Assembly (NCBI GenBank): GCA_002377245.1 | Contig: DFPL01000306.1 | Location: forward strand, 1 to 7,268 | From: Enterobacteriaceae bacterium UBA3516 | Lineage (GTDB): Bacteria; Pseudomonadota; Gammaproteobacteria; Enterobacterales; Enterobacteriaceae | Reading direction: 5' to 3' | Length of the DNA stretch: 7,268 bases | Notes under the pieces: generated by a model | What the model was told of the DNA's origin: nothing | Database searches by the model: none | Seen by the model: only the letters and a program-made list of their open reading frames with translations | Made by a program: the position numbers and the translations under genes | In this document: positions 1 to 6,172 of the stretch, in pieces | How positions within the stretch are numbered: the stretch's first letter is position 1 | How the letters are laid out: each line of letters opens with the position of its first letter

Positions 1-87
1 TTCGCCACCGAAACGCTTAACGCCCAGGCGTTTAGCTTCTGAATCGCGACCGTTACGAGTCGAGCCGCCAGCCTTTTTATGTGCCAT
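1..87 (-). CDS. rpmA: 50S ribosomal protein L27, 5' part only
   Basis: The first 29 codons of ribosomal protein L27, read leftward and cut by the window edge. The start reads MAHKKAGGSTRNGRDSEAKR, the typical enterobacterial L27 N-terminus; the family is about 85 residues, so roughly two thirds is missing. L27 is a large-subunit protein whose flexible N-terminal tail reaches toward the peptidyl transferase centre and helps place tRNA (family knowledge). The start ATG has a good Shine-Dalgarno sequence, GGGGAG at 101-96, eight bases upstream. It follows rplU by 18 bp on the same strand, the standard rplU-rpmA operon, and no terminator lies between them. Confidence 0.97.
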   Translation of the reverse strand, partial: MAHKKAGGSTRNGRDSEAKRLGVKRFGGE

Positions 88-105
88 TTAATCTGCTCCC
101 CTGTC

Positions 106-417
106 TTAAGCGCTGATGCCAGTGATTTTCACATCAGTGAACCACTGACGATGGCCCTGCTGCTTACGATAGTGTTTACGACGACGAAACTTAACGATTT
201 TAACTTTCTCGCCACGACCGTGAGCAACGATTTCAGCTTTGATTACGCCGCCATCAACGAAAGGAACGCCGATTTTGACTTCTTCACCGTTTGCGATCAT
301 CAGAACTTCAGCGAACTCGATAGTTTCGCCAGTTGCGATGTCCAGCTTTTCCAGGCGAACGGTCTGACCTTCGCTTACTCGGTGTTGTTTACCACCACTT
401 TGGAAAACCGCGTACAT
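106..417 (-). CDS. rplU: 50S ribosomal protein L21
   Basis: A complete 103-residue L21, the same length as in E. coli, beginning MYAVFQSGGKQHRV and ending VKITGISA. L21 binds 23S rRNA in the large subunit; the basic stretch KIVKFRRRKHYRKQQGHRQ (about residues 73-91) is the RNA-binding part. The frame stays open 20 codons further upstream to 477, but the start at 417 is preferred: it matches the conserved N-terminus and has GGAG at 427-424, six bases before the ATG, whereas the upstream part (NIYSALLIIHK...) is leader sequence. It is first in an operon with rpmA and is served by the promoter at 490-518, giving a leader of about 65 nt. Confidence 0.98.
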   Translation of the reverse strand: MYAVFQSGGKQHRVSEGQTVRLEKLDIATGETIEFAEVLMIANGEEVKIGVPFVDGGVIKAEIVAHGRGEKVKIVKFRRRKHYRKQQGHRQWFTDVKITGISA

Positions 418-489
418 AAAAAACTCCGCTTCTGCGCACACCTTATGAATGATTAAGAGCGCGCTATAAATATTCACAATAGGGCGCGA

Positions 490-518
490 ATATTACGCAA
501 AACGCGAGGCTTTGACAA
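490..518 (-). promoter_or_regulatory. Probable sigma70 promoter for rplU-rpmA
   Basis: On the minus strand a -35 box TTGTCA (518-513, 5 of 6 consensus bases) and a -10 box TAATAT (495-490, 4 of 6) are separated by exactly 17 bp. The predicted start near 483 gives a leader of about 65 nt before the rplU ATG. The match was found by eye and is not experimental. Confidence 0.6.
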
Positions 519-567
519 GTGCTAGCATCACTCCATGAAGAAAAAAAACACAACGTGTACGGCGACG

Positions 568-595
568 TTTATCTGGCGCGTTTTTTCAGTACAAT
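568..595 (+). promoter_or_regulatory. Candidate ispB promoter
   Basis: The hexamer TACAAT at 590-595 matches the -10 consensus in 5 of 6 positions. The best -35 partner is weak: TTTATC at 568-573, 3 of 6, spacer 16. The predicted start near 602 would give a leader of about 75 nt. A perfect TTGACA also occurs on the plus strand at 512-517, but no convincing -10 lies at the right distance from it. Confidence 0.4.
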
Positions 596-676
596 CAGCA
601 ATACTATTCTAACCCGTAACCCTTCGTTATCCCATTTTGATATGTGGTAAACAGGACTGAAAGCCCGGCTTTTGCG

Positions 677-1648
677 ATGAATTTAGAAAAAATCAATGAG
701 TTAACCGCGCAAGATATGGCGGGTGTTAATGCGACAATCCTGCAGCAGCTCAACTCGGATGTTCAGCTAATCAACCAGTTGGGTTATTACATCGTCAGCG
801 GAGGCGGTAAACGTATCCGTCCGATGATCGCCGTCCTTGCCGCGCGAGCAGTGGGCTATGAAGGTAATGCACATGTCACCATTGCCGCCTTAATCGAATT
901 TATCCACACCGCCACGCTGCTGCATGACGATGTTGTGGATGAGTCTGATATGCGTCGTGGCAAAGCAACGGCCAACGCGGCCTTTGGCAATGCAGCCAGC
1001 GTTTTGGTGGGTGACTTTATCTACACCCGTGCGTTTCAAATGATGACCAGCCTGGGTTCATTACGCGTGCTGGAAGTGATGTCAGAGGCGGTCAACGTTA
1101 TTGCAGAAGGTGAAGTGCTGCAGTTGATGAACGTCAACGATCCGAACATCACCGAAGAAAACTACATGCGCGTGATTTACAGCAAAACAGCGCGTTTGTT
1201 TGAAGCAGCAGCGCAGTGTTCAGGCATGCTCGCAGAGTGTAGTCCTGCACAAGAAAAAGCCTTACAGGATTATGGTCGCTATCTGGGTACGGCGTTCCAG
1301 TTGATTGATGATCTACTGGATTACAGCGCTGATGGCGAAACACTCGGTAAAAATACGGGTGATGACCTCAACGAAGGTAAACCTACCCTCCCGCTTCTTC
1401 ATGCCATGCATCATGGCAATGCAGAACAGGCGAGTATGATTCGCGAAGCCATTGAGAACGGAAACGGGCGTCACCTGCTTGAACCGGTTCTGGAAGCTAT
1501 GGCCGAATGCGGTTCGCTTGAGTGGACGCGCCAGCGTGCAGAGGAAGAGGCTGACAAGGCGATTAGCGCGTTGCAAATCCTCCCTGACTCCCCATGGCGT
1601 GAAGCGCTTATCGGACTGGCCCACATCGCCGTTCAGCGCGATCACTAA
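677..1648 (+). CDS. ispB: Octaprenyl diphosphate synthase
   Basis: A 323-residue trans-prenyltransferase, the same length as E. coli IspB. It extends farnesyl diphosphate with five isopentenyl diphosphates to the C40 octaprenyl diphosphate that becomes the side chain of ubiquinone-8 and the menaquinones; the gene is essential in E. coli. Visible motifs: GGGKRIRP at 42-49 (isopentenyl diphosphate binding), the first aspartate-rich motif DDVVD at 84-88, and the second, DDLLD, at 211-215, both complete for Mg-diphosphate binding. The N-terminus MNLEKINELTAQDM is that of E. coli, so the ATG at 677 is chosen. An in-frame GTG at 644 would add 11 residues but has no ribosome-binding site. The ATG itself has a poor one: the only AGGA (653-656) lies 20 bases away. 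A hairpin terminator follows the stop. Confidence 0.97.
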   Translation: MNLEKINELTAQDMAGVNATILQQLNSDVQLINQLGYYIVSGGGKRIRPMIAVLAARAVGYEGNAHVTIAALIEFIHTATLLHDDVVDESDMRRGKATANAAFGNAASVLVGDFIYTRAFQMMTSLGSLRVLEVMSEAVNVIAEGEVLQLMNVNDPNITEENYMRVIYSKTARLFEAAAQCSGMLAECSPAQEKALQDYGRYLGTAFQLIDDLLDYSADGETLGKNTGDDLNEGKPTLPLLHAMHHGNAEQASMIREAIENGNGRHLLEPVLEAMAECGSLEWTRQRAEEEADKAISALQILPDSPWREALIGLAHIAVQRDH

Positions 1649-1658
1649 TCTCCCCCTG

Positions 1659-1685
1659 ACTTTCCCGCTGCTGGCGGGAAAGTTT
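1659..1685 (+). terminator. Probable terminator after ispB
   Basis: A perfect 10-bp stem (1659-1668 ACTTTCCCGC pairing with 1674-1683 GCGGGAAAGT) with a 5-base loop starts 10 bp after the ispB stop. The T-run at 1683-1685 is short, so some read-through into sfsB is plausible. Confidence 0.6.
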
Positions 1686-1692
1686 CAATAAG

Positions 1693-1721
1693 TTCCAAAA
1701 AATACTCTCTTGGTTTATAAA
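1693..1721 (+). promoter_or_regulatory. Candidate sfsB promoter and intergenic region
   Basis: In the 212-bp gap between ispB and sfsB, TATAAA at 1716-1721 (5 of 6 bases of the -10 consensus) lies 17 bp from a weak -35, TTCCAA at 1693-1698. The -10 overlaps a small inverted repeat, GGTTT-ATA-AAACC, at 1712-1724. Other AT-rich -10-like hexamers (TATATT at 1802-1807, TTATAT at 1793-1798) lie closer to the gene without a good -35. Which one is used cannot be decided from sequence. Confidence 0.3.
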
Positions 1722-1860
1722 ACCCCTAAATACCGCCCTGGCAGAATCCTAAAGTTAAAAAACCTTACATGAACTTTTTAGAGCTTTCGTTCTTATATGC
1801 GTATATTAAGCGTGCTTATTTACTGTCATGTATGAACAGGTTTTGTTACAGGGAGGAGTA

Positions 1861-2133
1861 ATGGAAGGTAAATTTATCGACTGGCACACCGCAGATATCA
1901 TTGCAGGTCTGCACAAAAAAGGAACATCACTCGCGGCTGAATCACGCAAAAATGGGCTGTCGTCTTCGACGCTGGCAAATGCGTTAAGTCGTTCCTGGCC
2001 CAAAGGTGAGCTTATTATTGCCCGTGCGCTGGATACCGATCCTTGGGTTATCTGGCCTTCACGCTATCACGATCCGGTGACACATGAATTCATTGACCGG
2101 ACCAGCATGATGCGGCAAAAAAGAGTGAAATAA
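1861..2133 (+). CDS. sfsB: Ner-like DNA-binding transcriptional regulator SfsB
   Basis: A 90-residue protein homologous to E. coli SfsB/Nlp (92 residues). It belongs to the Ner family, small helix-turn-helix proteins named after the Ner repressor of phage Mu. In E. coli, extra copies of nlp/sfsB stimulate maltose fermentation genes; its natural targets are poorly known. The helix-turn-helix lies at about residues 22-42, in the segment GTSLAAESRKNGLSSSTLAN, and is followed by the family's WPKGE and a PWVIWPSRYHD block (61-71). The ATG at 1861 is chosen because MEGKFIDWH matches the known start and a strong purine-rich ribosome-binding site, GGGAGGAG, occupies 1851-1858. The frame continues upstream to 1828, but that would swallow this site. 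The C-terminal tail (SMMRQKRVK) differs from E. coli and is two residues shorter. It converges on murA. Confidence 0.93.
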   Translation: MEGKFIDWHTADIIAGLHKKGTSLAAESRKNGLSSSTLANALSRSWPKGELIIARALDTDPWVIWPSRYHDPVTHEFIDRTSMMRQKRVK

Positions 2134-2140
2134 GAAATAA

Positions 2141-2174
2141 AAAAGCCCCTGACCAAGACCTGGCAGGGGCTTTT
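2141..2174. terminator. Bidirectional terminator between sfsB and murA
   Basis: A perfect 11-bp stem, AAAAGCCCCTG (2141-2151) with CAGGGGCTTTT (2164-2174), encloses a 12-base loop that can itself form a CCA/TGG pair. Read rightward it ends in TTTT just after the sfsB stop. Read leftward it gives a long T-rich run (2144 down to 2135) just after the murA stop. It therefore suits both converging genes. Confidence 0.88.
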
Positions 2175-2188
2175 GCAAACGGAAAAAG

Positions 2189-3448
2189 TTATTCGCCTTT
2201 TACGCGTTCGATATTTGCGCCAAGCGCACGCAATTTATCTTCGATACGTTCATAGCCGCGGTCGATGTGATAGATACGGTCAACAATCGTGGTCCCTTCC
2301 GCAATACAACCCGCCAGCACCAGGCTCGCAGAGGCTCGCAGATCCGTCGCCATAACTTGCGCACCGGAGAGTTTTTCCACGCCGTAGCAAATGGCCGTAT
2401 TGCTCTCGATTTCCGCATGCGCGCCCATACGGATCAGTTCAGGAATGTGCATGAAACGGTTTTCGAAAATCGTTTCAGTGATCACACCCGTTCCTTCAGC
2501 GACCAGGTTAAGCAGCGTGAACTGGGCCTGCATGTCGGTCGGGAATGCCGGATGTGGCGCGGTACGTACGGTCACAGCCTTTGGACGTTTGCCATGCATG
2601 TCCAGGCTGACCCAGTCTTCGCCGACTTCGATATCCGCACCCGCTTCACGCAGTTTAGCCAGGACGGCATCAAGCGTATCAGGCTGAGCATTACGGCATA
2701 CAATCTTGCCGCCAGAGATCGCCGCAGCCACCAGGAAAGTACCGGTTTCGATACGATCCGGCAGTACGCTGTAAGTGCCACCACCAATACGCTCAACGCC
2801 CTGGATGGTGATACGGTCGGTACCCTGACCGCTGATTTTTGCTCCTAACACATTCAGGAAGTTGGCGGTATCAACAATTTCCGGTTCACGCGCAGCGTTT
2901 TCAATGACGGTCGTTCCCTCTGCAAGGGTAGCCGCAGACAGAATAGTCACCGTCGCACCGACGCTGACTTTATCCATCACGATATGCGCGCCTTTCAGAC
3001 GTCCGGCAACGCTCGCTTTAACGTAACCTTCTTCCAGTTTGATCTCAGCACCGAGCTGCTCCAGACCGGAGATATGCAAATCAACCGGACGTGCGCCGAT
3101 AGCACAACCGCCAGGCAGAGAAACCTGACCCTGACCAAAACGCGCCACCAGTGGACCCAGCGCCCAGATAGAGGCACGCATAGTTTTCACCAGGTCATAG
3201 GGAGCACAGAAAACGTCAACCTTGCTCGCATCGATCCAGACGGATCCATTACGCTCCACTTTGGTACCCAGTTGGCTGAGTAACTTCATGGTAGTGTCGA
3301 TGTCTTTCAGTTTCGGAACGTTGCGGATTTCTACCGGTTCTTCAGCCAGCAAAGCGGCAAAGAGGATAGGCAGCGCGGCGTTTTTTGCGCCTGAAATTGT
3401 GACTTCGCCCTGGAGCCGGGTCGGCCCCTGTACACGAAACTTATCCAT
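2189..3448 (-). CDS. murA: UDP-N-acetylglucosamine 1-carboxyvinyltransferase
   Basis: A full-length 419-residue MurA, identical in length to E. coli. It transfers enolpyruvate from phosphoenolpyruvate to UDP-N-acetylglucosamine, the first committed step of peptidoglycan synthesis, in the cytoplasm. The active-site residues known from the family are all present at the E. coli positions: Lys22 (in SGAKNAA), the catalytic loop Cys115 (LPGGCAIGAR), Arg120, Asp305 (FPTDMQ) and Arg397 (HIDRGYE). Cys115 is the residue alkylated by fosfomycin, so the enzyme should be of the fosfomycin-sensitive type; no Cys-to-Asp change is seen. The ribosome-binding site is weak, only AGAGAACAG-like purines. The gene follows ibaG by 52 bp, a gap that contains a GC-rich hairpin. 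It ends at the bidirectional terminator. Confidence 0.99.
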   Translation of the reverse strand: MDKFRVQGPTRLQGEVTISGAKNAALPILFAALLAEEPVEIRNVPKLKDIDTTMKLLSQLGTKVERNGSVWIDASKVDVFCAPYDLVKTMRASIWALGPLVARFGQGQVSLPGGCAIGARPVDLHISGLEQLGAEIKLEEGYVKASVAGRLKGAHIVMDKVSVGATVTILSAATLAEGTTVIENAAREPEIVDTANFLNVLGAKISGQGTDRITIQGVERIGGGTYSVLPDRIETGTFLVAAAISGGKIVCRNAQPDTLDAVLAKLREAGADIEVGEDWVSLDMHGKRPKAVTVRTAPHPAFPTDMQAQFTLLNLVAEGTGVITETIFENRFMHIPELIRMGAHAEIESNTAICYGVEKLSGAQVMATDLRASASLVLAGCIAEGTTIVDRIYHIDRGYERIEDKLRALGANIERVKGE

Positions 3449-3478
3449 TCATCTGTTCTCTGTTAAGAATTCACACGC

Positions 3479-3500
3479 GCTGCGGGCCTGGGCCCGTAGC
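3479..3500 (-). other. GC-rich intercistronic hairpin between ibaG and murA
   Basis: An inverted repeat starts directly after the ibaG stop codon. In the minus-strand transcript GCT pairs with AGC, then comes one A/C mismatch, then CGGGC pairs with GCCCG around a 4-base loop (CCAG). There is no following T-run, so it does not look like an intrinsic terminator. It could slow ribosomes or RNase, or mark a processing point; the role is inferred only. Confidence 0.5.
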
Positions 3501-3755
3501 TCAAAAACCGTTTAGCTTGCGATCGCGCGCCCATTCCTGCGGCGTAAATGCTTTGATCGACAGAGCGTGGATGCGGTTATCCGCAATGTATTCCGATAAA
3601 GGGCCATAAACCGCCTGCTGTTTCTTGACGCGGCTCATCCCGTCGAATACCTCACCCACAGCAATAACCTGAAAGTGACTGCCATCGCCAGAGACGTGGG
3701 CTTCCTGGAGAGAGAGTGCATTCATCAGCACTGTCTGAATTTCATGATTTTCCAT
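3501..3755 (-). CDS. ibaG: BolA family iron metabolism / acid stress protein IbaG
   Basis: An 84-residue BolA-like protein (formerly YrbA). The whole sequence is the BolA fold, with the family core DGSHFQVIAVGEVFDGMSRV at about 24-43, KKQQAVYGPL at 44-53 and IHALSIKAFTPQEW at 63-76. In E. coli IbaG forms a [2Fe-2S]-bridged complex with the monothiol glutaredoxin GrxD and responds to acid stress (established for the family). Start choice: an ATG at 3770 would give 89 residues with MKLTP in front. Those five residues differ from the E. coli upstream sequence while homology begins at MENHEIQ, so 3755 is preferred, although neither start has a clear Shine-Dalgarno sequence. It is the first gene of the ibaG-murA unit, with its own candidate promoter and a terminator upstream of it. 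Confidence 0.93.
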   Translation of the reverse strand: MENHEIQTVLMNALSLQEAHVSGDGSHFQVIAVGEVFDGMSRVKKQQAVYGPLSEYIADNRIHALSIKAFTPQEWARDRKLNGF

Positions 3756-3792
3756 GGGCGTTAATTTCATCTAATAGTGAAAACAGCCACAC

Positions 3793-3820
3793 ATCTTAGA
3801 GGAAAGTGCGGCGGTCTTAA
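3793..3820 (-). promoter_or_regulatory. Candidate promoter for ibaG-murA
   Basis: On the minus strand TTAAGA (3820-3815, 4 of 6) and TAAGAT (3798-3793, 4 of 6) are spaced by 16 bp, between the mla operon terminator and the ibaG start. The terminator implies that ibaG needs its own promoter here; these boxes are the best visible match but are weak. Confidence 0.35.
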
Positions 3821-3827
3821 ATAAGCA

Positions 3828-3860
3828 AAAAGCCTCGCTGATAAATCAAACGAGGCTTTT
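3828..3860. terminator. Terminator of the mla operon
   Basis: A perfect 10-bp stem, AAAAGCCTCG (3828-3837) with CGAGGCTTTT (3851-3860), has a 13-base loop. Read leftward, in the direction of mlaB, it runs into TTTTT at 3831-3827 and so fits an intrinsic terminator 22 bp after the mlaB stop. It would uncouple mlaFEDCB from the co-directional ibaG-murA. Confidence 0.85.
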
Positions 3861-3881
3861 AAGAGTAACGTACTGAAAAAA

Positions 3882-4175
3882 TTAGCGAGGCAATACTTCA
3901 ACCGGCAAATTATAGAGCTCAGCAAGCGTTCGTAAATTTTCGCTGATACCTTCAAGCGAAACCTTATGCCCTTGCTTTTTCCCCAAATCAACAAGGTGGA
4001 TCAGCAACGCAACGCCAGCCGTATCAATGCGGGTAATCCCCTGAAGGTCGATGCAGTGCACGCCCTTCATCGCCTCAACGCGCGTGTCCCATAATGGATT
4101 TAGCACGTCCTGATCGAGCTCACCCTGTAGTGCCAGTCGATCGCCTTCGCGCGTCCAGCTAAGCTGAACAGCCAT
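3882..4175 (-). CDS. mlaB: Phospholipid transport STAS-domain protein MlaB
   Basis: A 97-residue single-domain STAS protein, the same length as E. coli MlaB and ending in the same LYNLP-x-x-VLPR. MlaB sits in the cytoplasm bound to the ATPase MlaF and is needed to stabilise and activate the MlaFEDB complex (family knowledge). The functionally important Thr52 of the E. coli protein is present in the motif RIDTAGVALL (49-58), at the start of the STAS helix that contacts the ATPase; GELDQDVL (18-25) is the conserved first-strand region. The start codon overlaps the mlaC stop by one base (TAATG) and the ribosome-binding site is poor, so translation is probably coupled to mlaC. It is the last gene of the operon, followed by the terminator at 3828-3860. 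Confidence 0.96.
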   Translation of the reverse strand: MAVQLSWTREGDRLALQGELDQDVLNPLWDTRVEAMKGVHCIDLQGITRIDTAGVALLIHLVDLGKKQGHKVSLEGISENLRTLAELYNLPVEVLPR

Positions 4176-4810
4176 TATTTTTTCTCATCCAGCGTAATTT
4201 TCTGGCGGGAAATAGACTGCAGCTGAGCTGTCAGACCATCAATGCCTTTTGTGCGCAGCAGGTCGCTCCACTCATTCTGCTTGGTGGTGATCATACTGAC
4301 GCCTTCAGCGATCATGTCGTAGGCCTGCCAATTACCAGACTGGCTATTTTTACGCCACTGGAAGTCAAGACGGACAGGCGGGCGGCCATTCGGGTCGGTA
4401 ATGGTAACACGAATCGGGACAATCGTCGCATCGCCCAGCGGCTTTTCAGGAGCAATCTGGTAGCCCTGACCGTGATACAGAGCCAGCGCCTGGCCATAAG
4501 CCTGCTTCAGGTATTCACGGAAGGCAGCGAAATAAGCTTCACGCTGCGCCGGCGTGGCGTCTTTATAGTAACGCCCCAGCACCAAAGCACCGGCATACTT
4601 CACCTGCACGTAAGGCAGCAATTCCTGATCGACGATCTCACGCAGATAATCGGGGTTGGAACGAATTTTAGGCTGCTCATTTTTAAGACGATCGAAAGTC
4701 TTTTGCGCCGCTTCCTGCATCGCTTTATAGGGATTGCTCTGCTCTACTGCGTTGGCAAGGCCCAGGGGGGCGATAACCAGCATGGCCACCATTAATAGAC
4801 GTTTAAACAT
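4175..4810 (-). CDS. mlaC: Periplasmic phospholipid-binding protein MlaC
   Basis: A 211-residue secreted protein, the same length as E. coli MlaC. It shuttles phospholipids across the periplasm between the outer-membrane MlaA-porin complex and the inner-membrane MlaFEDB complex. The first 21 residues form a Sec signal peptide: MFKR, a hydrophobic stretch LLMVAMLVIAPLGL, then ANA before VEQSNPYK, the likely signal-peptidase I site. The mature part carries the conserved VDQELLPYVQVKYAGALVLG (61-80) and the RPPVRLDFQWRK block (143-154) of the lipid-binding fold. A strong ribosome-binding site, GAGGAGA, lies at 4825-4819, eight bases before the ATG. The gene is 16 bp from mlaD and overlaps mlaB by one base. 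Confidence 0.98.
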   Translation of the reverse strand: MFKRLLMVAMLVIAPLGLANAVEQSNPYKAMQEAAQKTFDRLKNEQPKIRSNPDYLREIVDQELLPYVQVKYAGALVLGRYYKDATPAQREAYFAAFREYLKQAYGQALALYHGQGYQIAPEKPLGDATIVPIRVTITDPNGRPPVRLDFQWRKNSQSGNWQAYDMIAEGVSMITTKQNEWSDLLRTKGIDGLTAQLQSISRQKITLDEKK

Positions 4811-4826
4811 GCGTCAATTCTCCTCG

Positions 4827-5378
4827 TTAATTCGTCGAACCAGCTGACGGTGCGCTGGAAGTATCATCCTGCTGCTGCGGCTGCGCATCGCCGGAATTCT
4901 TATTGTCGCTTCCCTTACTGCTGTAAAGGAATTGTCCGATAAGATCCTCAAGAACCATAGCGGACTTGGTATCCTGGATAGTGCTGCCTTCTTTAAGCAT
5001 AGAAGTTCCCAGCTCAGGATCCTCAAAACCAACATTCAGTGCGAGATATTGCTCACCCAGCAGTCCAGAGGTGCGAATAGCTAATGAACTGGTATCCGGG
5101 ATCTGGTTGTAACGCTCTTCAATGTCCAGCGCAACGCGCGGCAGATAGGTCTTTGCATCAAGCTCAATGTCGGCGACACGGCCCACCACGACCCCACCAA
5201 TACGGACCGGTGAGCGTGCTTTAAGACCACCGATATTATCGAAGGTAGCGTAAATACGGTAAGTTGGCTCTGTACGCATCGAAGCCACATCCGCCGCTTT
5301 CAGACAAATGAAGAGCGCGGCAAGCAGTGCCACCAGAACAAAAATGCCAACCCAAATTTCACTTTTTTTCGTTTGCAT
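4827..5378 (-). CDS. mlaD: MCE-domain lipid transport protein MlaD
   Basis: A 183-residue MCE protein, the E. coli length. It is anchored in the inner membrane by one N-terminal helix (about residues 8-27, WVGIFVLVALLAALFICL) with its MCE domain in the periplasm. In E. coli six copies form a ring with a hydrophobic pore that hands lipids between MlaE and MlaC. The MCE domain spans about 39-117; the pore-loop pair Leu106-Leu107 is present in RTSGLLGEQYL. The helix LEDLIGQFLY (143-152) follows. The last 25-30 residues are low-complexity (QPQQQDDTSSAPSAG) and diverge from E. coli. The ATG at 5378 is preferred over an in-frame TTG at 5393, because homology starts at MQTKK and the TTG lies inside mlaE. 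The start is 4 bp after the mlaE stop. Confidence 0.97.
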   Translation of the reverse strand: MQTKKSEIWVGIFVLVALLAALFICLKAADVASMRTEPTYRIYATFDNIGGLKARSPVRIGGVVVGRVADIELDAKTYLPRVALDIEERYNQIPDTSSLAIRTSGLLGEQYLALNVGFEDPELGTSMLKEGSTIQDTKSAMVLEDLIGQFLYSSKGSDNKNSGDAQPQQQDDTSSAPSAGSTN

Positions 5379-5382
5379 GAAC

Positions 5383-6165
5383 TCAATTCCCAAACATCAA
5401 TGCGGTGAGCACAAAATCAAGGCCGAGTACGGCCAATGAAGCGTGCACAACGGTACGTGTTGTCGCCCGGCTAATCCCGGCAGAAGTCGGAATCGCATCG
5501 TAACCGTTAAATAAGGCAATCCAGGTCACGGTGATAGCGAACACCACACTTTTAATCAGACAGTTAATCAGATCCAGACGCAAGTCGACAGCATCCTGCA
5601 TGGCCGACCAGAAGAATCCCGAATCGATTCCTTTCCAGTTCACACCCACCAGTGAGCCGCCCCAAATGCCTACGGCAACAAAAATGATCGTTAGCAGCGG
5701 AAGCGAGATGACGCCGGCCCAAAAACGTGGCGCAATGACGCGACGTAAGGGATCAACCGCCATCATCTCGAGGCTGGAAAGCTGCTCCGTGGCCCGCATC
5801 AGTCCGATTTCCGCCGTCAGCGCCGAACCTGCACGGCCGGCATAGAGTAACGCCGCGACAACCGGCCCAAGCTCACGCAACAGGGATAGCGCAACCAGCA
5901 TGCCAAGGCTGGTTTCAGCGCTGTAGGTCGTAAGCACCAGATAGCCTTGAAGCCCAAGCACCATACCAATGAACACCCCAGAAACCAGGATGATGAGCAT
6001 CGACAAGACGCCCACATGGTAGAGCTGACGCATCAGAAGAGGCGCATGCTTACGGAATTCAGGCTTACCGACGATCGCGTTAAATAGCATTAAACCGGCG
6101 CGGCCAAACGTCGCGATCGTTTTGATCCCGCGGTGCCCGAGCGACGCCAGTGCTTGTAGCAGCAT
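5383..6165 (-). CDS. mlaE: Lipid ABC transporter permease MlaE
   Basis: A 260-residue integral membrane protein of the MlaE/YrbE permease family, identical in length to E. coli MlaE. Two copies form the membrane core of MlaFEDB beneath the MlaD ring. Hydrophobic segments are visible at about 52-78, 88-110, 150-175, 200-220 and 240-258, after an amphipathic N-terminal interface helix. The family's coupling region EQLSSLEMMAVDPLRRV (127-143), which contacts the ATPase, is intact. The Arg97-Glu98 pair in SLLRELGPV, near the lipid-binding cavity, is also intact. The ribosome-binding site GGGAG (6181-6177) lies 11 bases upstream, partly inside the end of mlaF; the mlaF-mlaE gap is 7 bp. Confidence 0.98.
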   Translation of the reverse strand: MLLQALASLGHRGIKTIATFGRAGLMLFNAIVGKPEFRKHAPLLMRQLYHVGVLSMLIILVSGVFIGMVLGLQGYLVLTTYSAETSLGMLVALSLLRELGPVVAALLYAGRAGSALTAEIGLMRATEQLSSLEMMAVDPLRRVIAPRFWAGVISLPLLTIIFVAVGIWGGSLVGVNWKGIDSGFFWSAMQDAVDLRLDLINCLIKSVVFAITVTWIALFNGYDAIPTSAGISRATTRTVVHASLAVLGLDFVLTALMFGN

Positions 6166-6172
6166 GAGTGGC

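Noticed and set aside
79..456. Plus-strand open frame of 125 codons opposite rplU
   Set aside because: It is antisense to rplU, has no ribosome-binding site of note and no recognisable domain; the rplU frame explains the sequence.
106..477. Longer rplU with 20 extra N-terminal residues
   Set aside because: The extra part covers the ribosome-binding site and leader, is unlike L21, and the conserved 103-residue form starts at 417.
2322..2341. Perfect tandem 10-bp repeat (AGGCTCGCAG twice) inside murA
   Set aside because: It encodes the conserved LRASASL stretch with no length change relative to E. coli MurA, so it arises from codon choice and is not a duplication or frameshift.
2267..2848. 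Long plus-strand open frame of 193 codons opposite murA
   Set aside because: It lies wholly antisense to the intact, conserved murA frame and its translation (rich in Arg, His and Thr) resembles no family I know. It is a shadow of murA codon usage.
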